From positions 62,001 to 126,000 of the forward strand of contig CAJUEL010000004.1 of NCBI GenBank assembly GCA_910585455.1: a stretch of 64,000 nt of DNA. The letters run 5' to 3'. This stretch comes from an uncultured Eisenbergiella sp. Its GTDB lineage: Bacteria > Bacillota > Clostridia > Lachnospirales > Lachnospiraceae. Under the pieces are notes generated by a model. That model saw only the letters and a list, made by a program, of their open reading frames with translations, did not search any database and was not told where the DNA came from. Of the stretch, positions 9,157-18,120 are shown one piece after another. Both the position numbers and the translations under genes were made by a program. Each line of letters starts with the position of its first letter. Position 1 is the first letter of the stretch.

Positions 9157-12100
9157 TCGTCTACGCCTCCCTTCCCGTCATTTTTTCCAAGGATTTCCCG
9201 CACTCTCTCCAGTGTGGGCACCTCATATGGGGTGATCACATTTCCGTTTGCGTCGTTGTAGCCGAATTCCTCCAGCTTGCGCTCCGTCTCCCGGTTGATA
9301 CGCTTGACCGCATTGTCCAGCGTGCGGCGCAGATTCTTGCCGTCCACCACCACGGAATTGTATGCGTTTGAAATCTCACGCTCCACCATGTAGGAACCGG
9401 GCAATCTGGGCGATTCATTGATCCATTCCGCCTGGGCGAGGATCGTTTCCTTGTCCCGCGTCTTCCAGGGAAGCATGGAAAAGGCTTCCTTATTCGCCGT
9501 ATTCCATAAGAAGGAGCTTCCGTAGGTGATCTGCACGGTCTGCCCGAACTGGGCCTGCACCTCCGCGGAGGACCACCACTTCATGAACTCCCAGGCCTGC
9601 GCCTCCCGTTCCGGATTCGAGGAAAACATCACCGTGCTCTCCGCGCCGCCGGAGGAATAACGGAGCACATCGCCGTTTTCATCCACCGTACCGGGCACCA
9701 TATAGATATCCCAGCTGTTGGCGATTTCAGGCGCCGCGTTTAACAGCATGTTATAAACCGCGTAGTCCGCGATGCCGATGGGCATGGAGCCATTGCGGAA
9801 ATGCTGGTAAAAGTTCGGAATGTCCTTGGGCAGGTTATAAATGGTAAACAGCTCGGTCAGCTCCTTAAAGCCCGCCACAGAGCCTTCGCTGGTCAGGTTG
9901 GAATCCCCGGCAAACTGTGTATACAGGGATCCGCCATTCTGTAAAATCAAAGGCGTGGTGCCGTGGAAGTTACGCATGGCCAGCATGCCCGCCGTGGGAT
10001 AGTAAAAATTCATGCCTCTCATCTGTAAGGAGGGCAGAAGATTTTTCACATCCTGCAGGGTATCCGGCGTCTCCAGGCCCAGCTTGTCAAAAATATCCGT
10101 CCGCACATACAGCACCCAGAAATTCATCGTCTCAGGCAGCGCATAAATGCCGTCATCGATGGTGGCAGGCACCAAAAGCCCTTCCTCAAAGCGGTCCGCG
10201 ATCTCCGTAAAATCATCAAATTCCGTCAGATCCTTGATCGCGCTGCGGATGCCCAGCTCGAAGGGTACTGCATAGTTGATGCCGGTGGCGATGTCAGGGG
10301 CGTCGCCGGATGCGTTCGCCAAAATCAGCTTATTCTGATCCGGCATCAGCGCCAGATCCACCTCAATGCCGGTCTTTGCCGTGAAGTCCTCGTCGATCAT
10401 CTTCTGCATGATTTCCAGATACTGTCTGGAACGGTTCACCCATACCTGCAGATGGGACTCATCGGTGTTCGCCGTAGAATACGCCTGAGAAGCGAAGGAT
10501 GTCACAAAGCGCTTTACGCTCGCGCCGACGGAAGCGAAAAATCCCGCGTTTTTCGGCAGCTTCGCGCCTTCCTGATACAGATAAATGCGGTCGATGCCCA
10601 GCTGGTTTTTATTCAGGCTGTCAATCAGGTTCGCCAGAAACTGGTTGACGGAATTGGCGCTGGTGGTCAGCTCCGCCACGCGGAACGCCAGCTCATCCGG
10701 CTCTGCCGCCAGGCTGCGCAGCTGCTCTGCCGCCACGGTCGCGGAGGAAAAAGCGCCGATCTTTTTCACCTTCGGGCTGTAAACCTTTGCGCTCTCGCAA
10801 AGAGCGTCCAGCGTATCCGCATATTCCACCAGACGCACGATCGCGTCCGGAATGTATTTTTCAATATCCAGGTCACGGTATTTGTCCTTGTTGGTGCCCG
10901 CAACCTTGGTGATTTCCAGATTCAGGTTATTGACCCCGCTCATGATCTTATCCACGCTCTCCAGCACCTGCCGGATGGGATCCGCCGAAATCGTAAAGGA
11001 AATCGTGTGGACGCCGGGCTCTAAATCCAGGCTTAAATAATTGCCGTCCGCGTCGGCAAAGGTCTTCGTCTGATATCCCTTCGCGTAGCCCAGTCCGTAA
11101 TTATAAAAGGCGCTGTTGGGAATCTGACCGTCCACCTCCACGTTGACAAATACCGGGAAATCCGCCTTTTCGCTCTGCTTAAAGTTTAACGCCAGATAAT
11201 AGGTTCCCGCTTCCAAAACTTCAAAATCGTAGCTGACCTTCTGCCCCGCGTCCGTGAAGGAAGCGCTGTCGATGGTGTTTAAGGTCTTGGTTTCCACCTC
11301 ATAGGGCTCTAAGTCAATATCGTATTCGCAGGCCGCCCGGATGGAGGAAGCGTTCCGCTGTGTCATCGCTTCCGCCTGAATCGTGATCAGGTTATTGCCC
11401 TCCGCCTTTTTGGAGCCGGTATATTCTGCGATGGCCGGCTCTTTTGTCAGGGAGATTTCTCCGATCAGCATTGTGCCTTCGATCATGCTGATCTCCAGCT
11501 CATTTGCGCCCTGCTGCAATTCGATGGCCAACGGTCTGGAATGGCGGTAGCTGGCATCCATGATGTACTTGCTCAGCCATTTTTGCGCTTTGTCCGGCAC
11601 AGGCACGATCTGATTGCCGTATCTGTCGTAGGATTTCTCCGCCGGATCCTGCCACGCCGCTTCAAATTCCAGGTCGCGCAGCTCATAGAACTGATACTCT
11701 CCGTTCACCTTCATGGACAGCTCCAGCGGAAGCACGCTGTTGCCTGCGTCCAGATAGTCCACGTTGATGTAATAGCGCGCCGTTTCGGGCGCATCCACCG
11801 TGATGATGCCGCTGTCATGGATCGCCAGCTTCACCGCTTCGGTACCGCCTCCCGCTCCTGCATAGCCATAGGCATCGGACACAATTTCCGTGCCCTCGAT
11901 CGCCCGGAAATGCTCTGCCGCCAGGACACGGACAGGTTCCCCCTCATAAAAGGGACTGGTCAGGCTTTGACTGACGGCGGTGTAGTTCGTGTCGATCATG
12001 TCGCTGGAAAAGTCATCCGTGATGTAGTTGGATGCGGATGTTGCGTTGACCACTCCGTCAGACGAAACCTTTTCATTCGTTTCCTCTTCGGCCAGGACCG

Positions 12101-12173
12101 TAAGGCTGCCTGCCGCCATCGCCGCGGTCAGCAAAAGTGCCAATGCCCTGCGCCTTTTCTTTGCTGGAAACAT
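9153..12173 (-). CDS. Giant secreted solute-binding protein with N-terminal carbohydrate-binding-like domains
   Basis: Sugar-binding protein about twice the usual length (1006 aa). The start is set by ATG 12173, preceded by AAGAAGG at seven bases; an upstream GTG extension (to 12320) has no signal peptide and is rejected. Residues 1-30 form a signal peptide (RRRALALLLTAAMAAGSLTV) with no lipobox Cys, so the protein is not predicted to be lipid-anchored. Residues about 60-430 hold two beta-rich segments resembling CBM6/35-like sandwiches (YYINVDYLDAG, TYYLALNFKQSEKADFPVFV). About 440-590 is helical. The last 400 residues are a family-1 binding domain (LILANASGDAPDIATGIN, WEFMKWWSSAEVQAQFG). 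It follows the GH43 gene and overlaps the permease gene by 4 bp. An arabinan fragment is the inferred ligand. Confidence 0.88.
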   Translation of the reverse strand: MFPAKKRRRALALLLTAAMAAGSLTVLAEEETNEKVSSDGVVNATSASNYITDDFSSDMIDTNYTAVSQSLTSPFYEGEPVRVLAAEHFRAIEGTEIVSDAYGYAGAGGGTEAVKLAIHDSGIITVDAPETARYYINVDYLDAGNSVLPLELSMKVNGEYQFYELRDLEFEAAWQDPAEKSYDRYGNQIVPVPDKAQKWLSKYIMDASYRHSRPLAIELQQGANELEISMIEGTMLIGEISLTKEPAIAEYTGSKKAEGNNLITIQAEAMTQRNASSIRAACEYDIDLEPYEVETKTLNTIDSASFTDAGQKVSYDFEVLEAGTYYLALNFKQSEKADFPVFVNVEVDGQIPNSAFYNYGLGYAKGYQTKTFADADGNYLSLDLEPGVHTISFTISADPIRQVLESVDKIMSGVNNLNLEITKVAGTNKDKYRDLDIEKYIPDAIVRLVEYADTLDALCESAKVYSPKVKKIGAFSSATVAAEQLRSLAAEPDELAFRVAELTTSANSVNQFLANLIDSLNKNQLGIDRIYLYQEGAKLPKNAGFFASVGASVKRFVTSFASQAYSTANTDESHLQVWVNRSRQYLEIMQKMIDEDFTAKTGIEVDLALMPDQNKLILANASGDAPDIATGINYAVPFELGIRSAIKDLTEFDDFTEIADRFEEGLLVPATIDDGIYALPETMNFWVLYVRTDIFDKLGLETPDTLQDVKNLLPSLQMRGMNFYYPTAGMLAMRNFHGTTPLILQNGGSLYTQFAGDSNLTSEGSVAGFKELTELFTIYNLPKDIPNFYQHFRNGSMPIGIADYAVYNMLLNAAPEIANSWDIYMVPGTVDENGDVLRYSSGGAESTVMFSSNPEREAQAWEFMKWWSSAEVQAQFGQTVQITYGSSFLWNTANKEAFSMLPWKTRDKETILAQAEWINESPRLPGSYMVEREISNAYNSVVVDGKNLRRTLDNAVKRINRETERKLEEFGYNDANGNVITPYEVPTLERVREILGKNDGKGGVDE

Positions 12174-12316
12174 TCCTTCACCTTCTTTCCGGCAGCCGCT
12201 TCCCCTGGGGCTGCCTTTTATGCTGTAAAATATGATTTTTCCTATGTAATGGAGGCTTTCGTGCCAATCATGGCCATGAGGCTTTGTCCTGTCCGGCATG
12301 CCCCATCCTGCACGGA

Positions 12317-13951
12317 TCACTGTGCCGCATAGCCGCTTCCCCAGATCGCATAGCCTTTATCAGAAAGCGCCGTAAAGGCGACCACATTTTTATAGCCGAA
12401 CTGATCCCATGCCGTGATCCACTCGCCCCGGTACTCCACACCGTTTAACACAAGCAACGCTCTGTGTCCATCCGTAAGCTCCCAGGTGCCCTCATAGCTT
12501 CCGCTGACCGTGTGGTCTTCATGGAGCACGATATCCTCGGAGGCTCTCGTGACGGAGGAAATATTGTGCATATGGTTGAACAGCTTATAAGCGCCCGGAA
12601 TCGCTTCCTCCACCGGCGTCTGGGCCGTTTCCCCCGTATAGCGGTACGGGGAAACCACCGGCCAGCCGTCCCCGTTCATAAACATCTGATGCACCCTGAC
12701 CTGATGCTGCTCTCCCTTTTGCTCGAATCTGGTGTGGAAAATCAGGAAATATTCTCCTGTCTCCTCCTCATAATAAGCGCTGTTGTGCCCCGGCGAAACG
12801 TAGCCGAACCGAAACTTCCCGTTCTCCCCCTCCACATAAGGAAAGGAAAAATTACCCATCAGCTTCGCGCCGAATTTTCCCGCCGCCGAATCGTCGAAGG
12901 CGCTGCCCGCCGGACCTTTGCAATCGATCATATCCTGTCCTTCCGTATCCAGATAGGGACCGTCCGGCTGCTTCGACCGGCATACCCGGATGTTATAGCC
13001 GCCGTCCGCCGCCAGTCCGCCAAAGGAAAGGAACATGTAATAGTAATCCGTTTCCGGGCTGTAAAGAATATAGGGCGCTTCGATCCGCAGATGGTTGCCG
13101 CCCAGCAGCTTTTTGCCGTAGCCGCTCTCTATGGGAAATCCTGTTTCGCTGTCCAGCTCCAGGATGTAAATGCCGCCGGAATAGGAGCCGTATACCATCC
13201 ACAGCCGTCCCTCTTTATCGAAAAACACACAGGGGTCCACCGCATTGGGCTCCACCGTCGCGTCGTAGGCATCCCCGTTCTCATCCGCCGTACCGGCATC
13301 CTGCCCGGATTTTAAAAGGATCCCCAGATCCTCATAGGGTCCCTCCACGTTCTCAGACACCGCGATGCCCAGCGCGGAACGGGGCGAGCTGCCCTCACAG
13401 TTACAGTAATACATGTAATATCTGCCGTCGGAAAGCTGTATCACATCCGGCGCCCAGAAGGTGTCCGTCTTCGCCCACTCGAAGGCCTCCTGCATCTCCT
13501 GCCTCGCGTCAGGAATGATGCTGTTGCCTTCATGCACGCCGGAATCCAGAAGCGTCCAGTTTACCAGATCGTCGCTTTTGGCAGCCGCCAGATGGGAGCC
13601 AAAGATGTACCAGCTGTCCTCCGCCCTGATGACAGAGGGGTCATGTACGGAAACCTCCGAAAATTCGTGTTCCACAAGCCCTGCGCCGGTCAGGTCCACG
13701 CCCTGTAAGTAATCGGGAAGCCCGCTGTCCTCTGCCCCTTCCGTTCCCTGATTTTCCTGCGCGCCTTCTTCTGCGGCAATGTCCTGCTCTGTCCGGGTTT
13801 CCCCGGCGTTCTCTGCGCCCTGTCCCTCCTGCGCCGCCTGATTGCTGCCTGCAGCGTCCTGTCCTCCCGTGCCGCACGCTGCCGTGACCGCCGCAACGCT
13901 CAACGCCATCATCATCCCTGCCAGATACCGGCCCCGCTTTTTCTCCTTCAT
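12317..13951 (-). CDS. Secreted GH43 endo-arabinanase lipoprotein
   Basis: Glycoside hydrolase family 43 enzyme, 544 aa, probably endo-1,5-alpha-L-arabinanase, which cuts the arabinan backbone outside the cell. A lipoprotein signal ends in VTAAC (Cys26), followed by a Gln/Glu/Gly-rich linker to about residue 80. The catalytic five-bladed propeller spans about 90-430. The expected acids are in HDPSV (general base Asp), AVDPCVFFD (pKa-modulating Asp) and RIEAPYI (acid Glu). The remaining roughly 90 residues form a small beta-rich C-terminal domain as in two-domain arabinanases. The start is ATG 13951 with GGGGAGG seven bases upstream. It is the first gene of the transporter operon, behind a long AT-rich gap that must carry the promoter. 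The subfamily is assigned by resemblance, so exo-activity cannot be excluded. Confidence 0.9.
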   Translation of the reverse strand: MKEKKRGRYLAGMMMALSVAAVTAACGTGGQDAAGSNQAAQEGQGAENAGETRTEQDIAAEEGAQENQGTEGAEDSGLPDYLQGVDLTGAGLVEHEFSEVSVHDPSVIRAEDSWYIFGSHLAAAKSDDLVNWTLLDSGVHEGNSIIPDARQEMQEAFEWAKTDTFWAPDVIQLSDGRYYMYYCNCEGSSPRSALGIAVSENVEGPYEDLGILLKSGQDAGTADENGDAYDATVEPNAVDPCVFFDKEGRLWMVYGSYSGGIYILELDSETGFPIESGYGKKLLGGNHLRIEAPYILYSPETDYYYMFLSFGGLAADGGYNIRVCRSKQPDGPYLDTEGQDMIDCKGPAGSAFDDSAAGKFGAKLMGNFSFPYVEGENGKFRFGYVSPGHNSAYYEEETGEYFLIFHTRFEQKGEQHQVRVHQMFMNGDGWPVVSPYRYTGETAQTPVEEAIPGAYKLFNHMHNISSVTRASEDIVLHEDHTVSGSYEGTWELTDGHRALLVLNGVEYRGEWITAWDQFGYKNVVAFTALSDKGYAIWGSGYAAQ

Positions 13952-14422
13952 TCCACAGCCTCCCCGTCATTTGTATCATCCCATAAGTATATGTTTATAT
14001 AAAATACTTTAGATAAAAATTATTTATAAATTATTTTAGTAAATATTAAACAAAAAATGTTATAAATTTGCGGGAAAGTCTTGCCTGCCCGCATCTCTTG
14101 TTCATAAAAATTCATACATTTGCCCCTTTTGAGGGCAATGTTTCCAAAAATACATTGTACTTAAAAGATATGAACGAACCAAATTCAACACCTTATCCAT
14201 AAAATTTGACCAATTCATGTCGTTGAGTATTCACTTTATCCATTATAACATCTCTCTTGATATTTTCAACACTATTTTGGAAACTGATTTGATTTTGTGA
14301 ATTGTCAATAAATCAGATATGTCTTTTTTGTGAATAATCACGAAGAACTAAATTATTTTAGAATTATCTAAATGTTTTAGAACGGACTACATTTCCTCAT
14401 GTAGTCCGTTCTGCTTTTACAA
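13952..14422. promoter_or_regulatory. AT-rich leader/promoter region of the arabinan operon
   Basis: A 471-bp gene-free, strongly AT-rich gap before the GH43 operon. It has no convincing ORF. Visible elements are an inverted repeat TGCGGG/CCCGCA near 14068-14095, a hairpin ACATTTGCCC (14116-14125) with GGGCAATGT (14133-14141), and a perfect 14-bp stem at 14379-14412. The minus-strand promoter for GH43 must lie here, but several TA-rich matches compete and I cannot single one out. The conserved-looking hairpins could be operators or leader structures. Confidence 0.5.
14379..14412. terminator. Perfect 14-bp hairpin after the DUF6171-like gene
   Basis: AGAACGGACTACAT (14379-14392) pairs exactly with ATGTAGTCCGTTCT (14399-14412) around a 6-nt loop. 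It starts 11 bp beyond the stop codon of the small Cys-rich gene, where the arabinose operon should end. On the minus strand the stem is followed by AAAACATTT rather than a U-run, while on the plus strand it is followed by GCTTTT. It is therefore a strong structure, but not a textbook terminator for the minus-strand genes. Confidence 0.5.
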
Positions 14423-14683
14423 TTACCATTTTTTATAAGGGCACCGGTTCTTTTTGACCGCTGCGCGCAGCTCCACATAACAGCCACAGGCCTGACAGGT
14501 GCCCGCCTCCAGGTAATCACATTCCTTGCAGACGGACAGCCTTCCCTCGTAAATCGCCTGCGCTGCCTTTAAATCGCTGTCCAGCAGCTCAATATAGCGG
14601 TGAAGCTGCCGCATATACGCCTCTTCGTCCATTTCACGCAGCAGACATTTGTAACAGTGCCGCTTTGATTCTTTGGGTTCCAT
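14423..14683 (-). CDS. Small Cys-rich protein (DUF6171-like)
   Basis: Hypothetical protein of 86 aa. The start is ATG 14683 because GGGGAGG lies five bases upstream; a longer frame to 14743 lacks such a site. Cysteines occur in four CxxC-like pairs: CYKC near residue 10, CKEC near 53, CQAC near 63, and single Cys residues in GCYVEL and RCPYK. This suggests one or two structural zinc sites. Between them is a helical segment (EEAYMRQLHRYIELLDSDLK). I recognise the pattern as close to DUF6171, a family common in Lachnospiraceae; no function is known. It lies 135 bp after the GH51 gene and may be the last gene of the arabinose operon. Confidence 0.75.
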   Translation of the reverse strand: MEPKESKRHCYKCLLREMDEEAYMRQLHRYIELLDSDLKAAQAIYEGRLSVCKECDYLEAGTCQACGCYVELRAAVKKNRCPYKKW

Positions 14684-14818
14684 CCAGGCCTCCCCGTTTT
14701 GCCGCCGGATTCTATGCGCATTGCTATGCCAAAACCGCCACACGCAAAACCGGCTGTCCGCCGCAACAGCGCGAACAGATCCAGGCTGTTACCGTCCGCC
14801 ACATTTTCACCCAGCCGG

Positions 14819-16327
14819 TCAGCGAATCTCCAGACTCACCACGCTGCAGGCGGGAATGGTGAAGGATACGCCCCGGTCAGTGACAGTCACATCCTCAAAT
14901 ACGGCTTCCTTTACCTTTTCAGGTTCGTCAAAGGTGTTGTAAGCGTCCATGGCATTGGTCAGGATCGACGCCTTTACCTCGGAAGGCTTCATCTCCGCAA
15001 GCGCGATCTGAACCGGGAAGCTTTCCGATACGGAAAGGTTCGCCAGCGTGACGAGCAGGGAACCGTCCTCCTGTACGGATACGGACTCCTGCAGGGCGGG
15101 AACCTCCTCGTCCTCATTGCCGGTCATCACATTTTCCAGAAGGCTGCTTTCCACCAGCTCCGCGCCCTGATGCTTTTTATACATGTGGAACACGTGATAG
15201 GTGGGGGTCAGAAGCATCTTCTCGCCCTCGGTCAGGATCACGGACTGCAAAACGTTCACCATCTGAGCGATGCACGCCATCTTCACCCGGTCACAGTGCT
15301 TGTTGAAAATGTTTAAGCTGACAGCCGCCACCAGCGCGTCGCGCATGGTGTTCTGCTGATATAAAAATCCGGGATTCGTGCCGGGCTCCACGTCAAACCA
15401 GTCGCCCCACTCGTCCACGATCAGCCCGATCTTTTTCTCCGGATCAAACTGATCCATGATCGCGCCGTGCATGTTGATCAGATCCTCCACATACAGCGCC
15501 TTGTACATCGTCTTATACCAGGTCTTCTCATCAAATTCCGTGGCGCTTCCCTTATCGTCCCAGCCGCCCGGATGCACATAATAGTGCAGGGAAAGACCAT
15601 CCATAAAGCCGTGGAACTTATGATCCCCATGGGGCTTTGCATAGCAGGTTTCCAGCACCTTCTCAGTCCAGTTCGTATCGTCCACATTCGGTCCGCCGCA
15701 GATCTTCCGGATCGGCGCGGCCTTGTCATAGTGGCGGATATAGGTCTGGTATCTGCGGTATAAATTCGCATAATATTCCGGGGTCATATTGCCGCCGCAG
15801 CCCCAGTTTTCGTTGCCGACGCCGAAGTAGTCCACCTTCCAGGGCTCTTCCCTGCCGTTTTTGCGGCGCAGGTCCGCCATCGGGGAAACGCCGTTAAAGG
15901 TCATATATTCCACCCATTCGGACATTTCCTGCACGGTTCCGCTTCCCACATTGCCGTTGATATAGGTTTTGCAGCCCAGCTGCTCACACAGCTCAAAAAA
16001 TTCATGGGTGCCAAAGCTGTTGTCCTCCAACACGCCGCCCCAGTGGGTGTTGATCATCTTTTTGCGGTTTTCCTTCGGGCCGATGCCGTCCATCCAGTGG
16101 TATTCGTCCGCAAAGCAGCCGCCCGGCCAGCGCAGCACGGGAATCTGCATTTCCTTCAGGGCTTCCACCACATCCGTGCGCATGCCGTTTTTATTGGGGA
16201 TCCCGGAATCCTCCTTCACATACAGTCCCTCATAAATGCATCTTCCCAGATGCTCTGAAAAATGACCATAAATTTCCGGATTGATCCGTCCCTTTTTCTT
16301 CTTCTCGTTGATATAAAGCTTTGCCAT
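14819..16327 (-). CDS. GH51 alpha-L-arabinofuranosidase
   Basis: Intracellular arabinofuranosidase, 502 aa, the usual GH51 length, which releases L-arabinose from arabino-oligosaccharides after uptake. There is no signal peptide. The TIM barrel holds the acid/base Glu in GVGNENWGCGG (about residue 180) and the nucleophile Glu in LIVDEWGDWFD (about residue 300). RWPGGCFADEYHW near residue 75 is another family signature. The C-terminal 110 residues form the beta-sandwich that ends in CSVVSLEIR. It begins 24 bp after the transketolase C-subunit gene and is co-transcribed with araA, the kinase and araD, which fits a cytoplasmic supply of arabinose to that pathway. Confidence 0.95.
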   Translation of the reverse strand: MAKLYINEKKKKGRINPEIYGHFSEHLGRCIYEGLYVKEDSGIPNKNGMRTDVVEALKEMQIPVLRWPGGCFADEYHWMDGIGPKENRKKMINTHWGGVLEDNSFGTHEFFELCEQLGCKTYINGNVGSGTVQEMSEWVEYMTFNGVSPMADLRRKNGREEPWKVDYFGVGNENWGCGGNMTPEYYANLYRRYQTYIRHYDKAAPIRKICGGPNVDDTNWTEKVLETCYAKPHGDHKFHGFMDGLSLHYYVHPGGWDDKGSATEFDEKTWYKTMYKALYVEDLINMHGAIMDQFDPEKKIGLIVDEWGDWFDVEPGTNPGFLYQQNTMRDALVAAVSLNIFNKHCDRVKMACIAQMVNVLQSVILTEGEKMLLTPTYHVFHMYKKHQGAELVESSLLENVMTGNEDEEVPALQESVSVQEDGSLLVTLANLSVSESFPVQIALAEMKPSEVKASILTNAMDAYNTFDEPEKVKEAVFEDVTVTDRGVSFTIPACSVVSLEIR

Positions 16328-16351
16328 CCAGTCTCCTTCCGGGGATCTTCC

Positions 16352-17293
16352 CTATTTCACAAATTCCATCACTTTCTGATAAACGCCTTCGCCGTCCAGG
16401 CCGTATTTTACGAGCAGTGCGCCCGCAGAGCCGGACTCGCCGAACACATCGCCGATGCCGATCCGGCATACCGGAACGGGGCAATTCTCCGAAAGCGCCT
16501 CACATACCGCGCCGCCCAGGCCGCCGATGACGGAATGCTCCTCCGCCGTCACCACCTTGCCGGTTTTCTTCGCGCTCTTTACAAGAAGCTCTACATCCAG
16601 AGGCTTGATCGTACAGATATTGATGACCTCCGCGCTCACGCCCTGCGCCGCCAGCTTTTCGGCAGCCTCTAAAGCGGAATTGACCATGATGCCGGTCGCC
16701 ACGATCGTCACATCGCTGCCTTCCCGCAGCACTTCCCCTTTGCCGATCTCAAAATGATAGTCGTCCCTGTCATTGATCACCGGCACCGCCGCGCGCCCGA
16801 AGCGCATATAGACCGGACCCTCAAAATCCAGCGCCGCCTTCACACATGCTCTGGCTTCCACCGCATCGGAAGGGTTTAAAATGGTCATACCGGGAATCGC
16901 GCGCATCAGGGCGATATCCTCGTTACACTGATGGGAAGCGCCGTCCTCGCCCACCGTGATGCCCGCATGGGTCGCGCCGATCTTCACGTTCAGATGGGGA
17001 TAACCGATGGAGTTTCTCACCTGTTCAAAGGCGCGTCCCGCCGCAAACATGGCAAAGGTGCTCGCCACCGGGATTTTACCCACCAGGGAAAGTCCCGCCG
17101 CAATGCCCATCATATTGGATTCCGCAATGCCACAGTCGATGTGCCTTTCGGGATATTTCTTTTTAAACACGCCGGTTTTGGTCGCCGCCGCCAGATCGGC
17201 GTCTAAGACCACCATATTGGGATAGGCTTCACCGAACTCCGCCAGCGCGTTTCCGTAAGCTTCCCTGGTTGCAATTTTCTTTACTTCTGACAT
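16352..17293 (-). CDS. Transketolase, C-terminal subunit
   Basis: C-terminal half of a split transketolase, 313 aa. It carries the pyrimidine-binding domain (IDCGIAESNMMGIAAGL, with the Glu that activates thiamine diphosphate) and the C-terminal domain (DVTIVATGIMVNSALEAAEKL; TAEEHSVIGGLGGAVCEAL). The reading frame overlaps the N-terminal subunit gene by 13 bp, so the two are translated together. In the non-oxidative pentose phosphate pathway the complex moves two-carbon units between sugar phosphates, here using the xylulose 5-phosphate made by AraD. Split transketolases are common in Firmicutes; the location inside an arabinose operon gives its physiological role. Confidence 0.95.
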   Translation of the reverse strand: MSEVKKIATREAYGNALAEFGEAYPNMVVLDADLAAATKTGVFKKKYPERHIDCGIAESNMMGIAAGLSLVGKIPVASTFAMFAAGRAFEQVRNSIGYPHLNVKIGATHAGITVGEDGASHQCNEDIALMRAIPGMTILNPSDAVEARACVKAALDFEGPVYMRFGRAAVPVINDRDDYHFEIGKGEVLREGSDVTIVATGIMVNSALEAAEKLAAQGVSAEVINICTIKPLDVELLVKSAKKTGKVVTAEEHSVIGGLGGAVCEALSENCPVPVCRIGIGDVFGESGSAGALLVKYGLDGEGVYQKVMEFVK

Positions 17294-18120
17294 AATGCTT
17301 CACCGATCCTTTCCAGATCCGCCACCGCGATCTCATATTCCGCATCATTGGGCGCCTTGCCGTGCCAGTCCACGCTGCCCTCCATGAAGGAAACGCCTTT
17401 GCCCTTTAAGGTGTGGGCGATGATGGCGGTGGGCATACCCTTGGTATTTCTCGCTTCCAAAAAGGCTGCCTTAAGCTGCTCCATATCATTACCGTCCTCC
17501 ACGTTGATCACATGGAAATTGAAGGCTTCAAACTTCTTGTCGATGGGATTGGGGGAACATACATCGTCGATGCGCCCGTCAATCTGCAGGCCGTTGTTAT
17601 CCACGATCACCACCAGATTGTCCAGCTTTCTGTGACCGGCAAACATCGCCGCCTCCCAGACCTGTCCCTCTTCGATCTCGCCGTCGCCAAGCAGGGTGTA
17701 TACGCGGAAATCCTTTCCGTCAAGCTTCGCGCCCAGCGCCATGCCAACCGCTGCGGAAATGCCCTGTCCTAAAGAACCGGAGGACATGTCAACGCCCGGC
17801 ACATGCTGCAGGCAGGGATGTCCCTGCAGATAAGAGCCCAGATGACGCAGGGTGGGCAGATCCTCCACCGGGAAATATCCTCTGTTCGCCAGTGCGGAAT
17901 ACAGACCCGGCGCTGTGTGTCCTTTGGAAAGGACGAACCGGTCCCTGCCTTCCATCTTCGGATTGGAAGGATCAATGTTCATTTCTTCAAAATAAAGATA
18001 GGTGAAAATATCGGCTGCGGACAAAGAGCCGCCGGGATGTCCCGCCTTTGCGCCGTGTACCGCCGCCACAATGCCCTTGCGGACATCATTCGCATGTTTC
18101 TTAAGCTCCAGAATTTCCAT
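17281..18120 (-). CDS. Transketolase, N-terminal subunit
   Basis: Pyrophosphate-binding half of transketolase, 279 aa. Signatures are GHPGGSLSAADIFTYLYF near residue 28, VLSKGHTAPGLYSAL near 65, the thiamine-diphosphate/metal motif GDGEIEEGQVWEA (about 145) ending in VDNNGLQIDG (about 175), and KGKGVSFME near 245. The gene starts at the base immediately after the araD stop codon, consistent with one polycistronic message. It works with the C-terminal subunit encoded next. The length matches other N-terminal subunits and there is no sign of damage. Confidence 0.95.
   Translation of the reverse strand: MEILELKKHANDVRKGIVAAVHGAKAGHPGGSLSAADIFTYLYFEEMNIDPSNPKMEGRDRFVLSKGHTAPGLYSALANRGYFPVEDLPTLRHLGSYLQGHPCLQHVPGVDMSSGSLGQGISAAVGMALGAKLDGKDFRVYTLLGDGEIEEGQVWEAAMFAGHRKLDNLVVIVDNNGLQIDGRIDDVCSPNPIDKKFEAFNFHVINVEDGNDMEQLKAAFLEARNTKGMPTAIIAHTLKGKGVSFMEGSVDWHGKAPNDAEYEIAVADLERIGEALCQK

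Noticed and set aside
12174..12320. N-terminal extension of the giant binding protein from a GTG codon
   Set aside because: It would place 49 residues without any signal character before a perfect signal peptide, and the internal ATG at 12173 has a good ribosome binding site.
14379..14412. Calling the perfect hairpin a certain terminator for the arabinose operon
   Set aside because: The stem is followed by A residues on the minus strand, so it was kept only at medium confidence.
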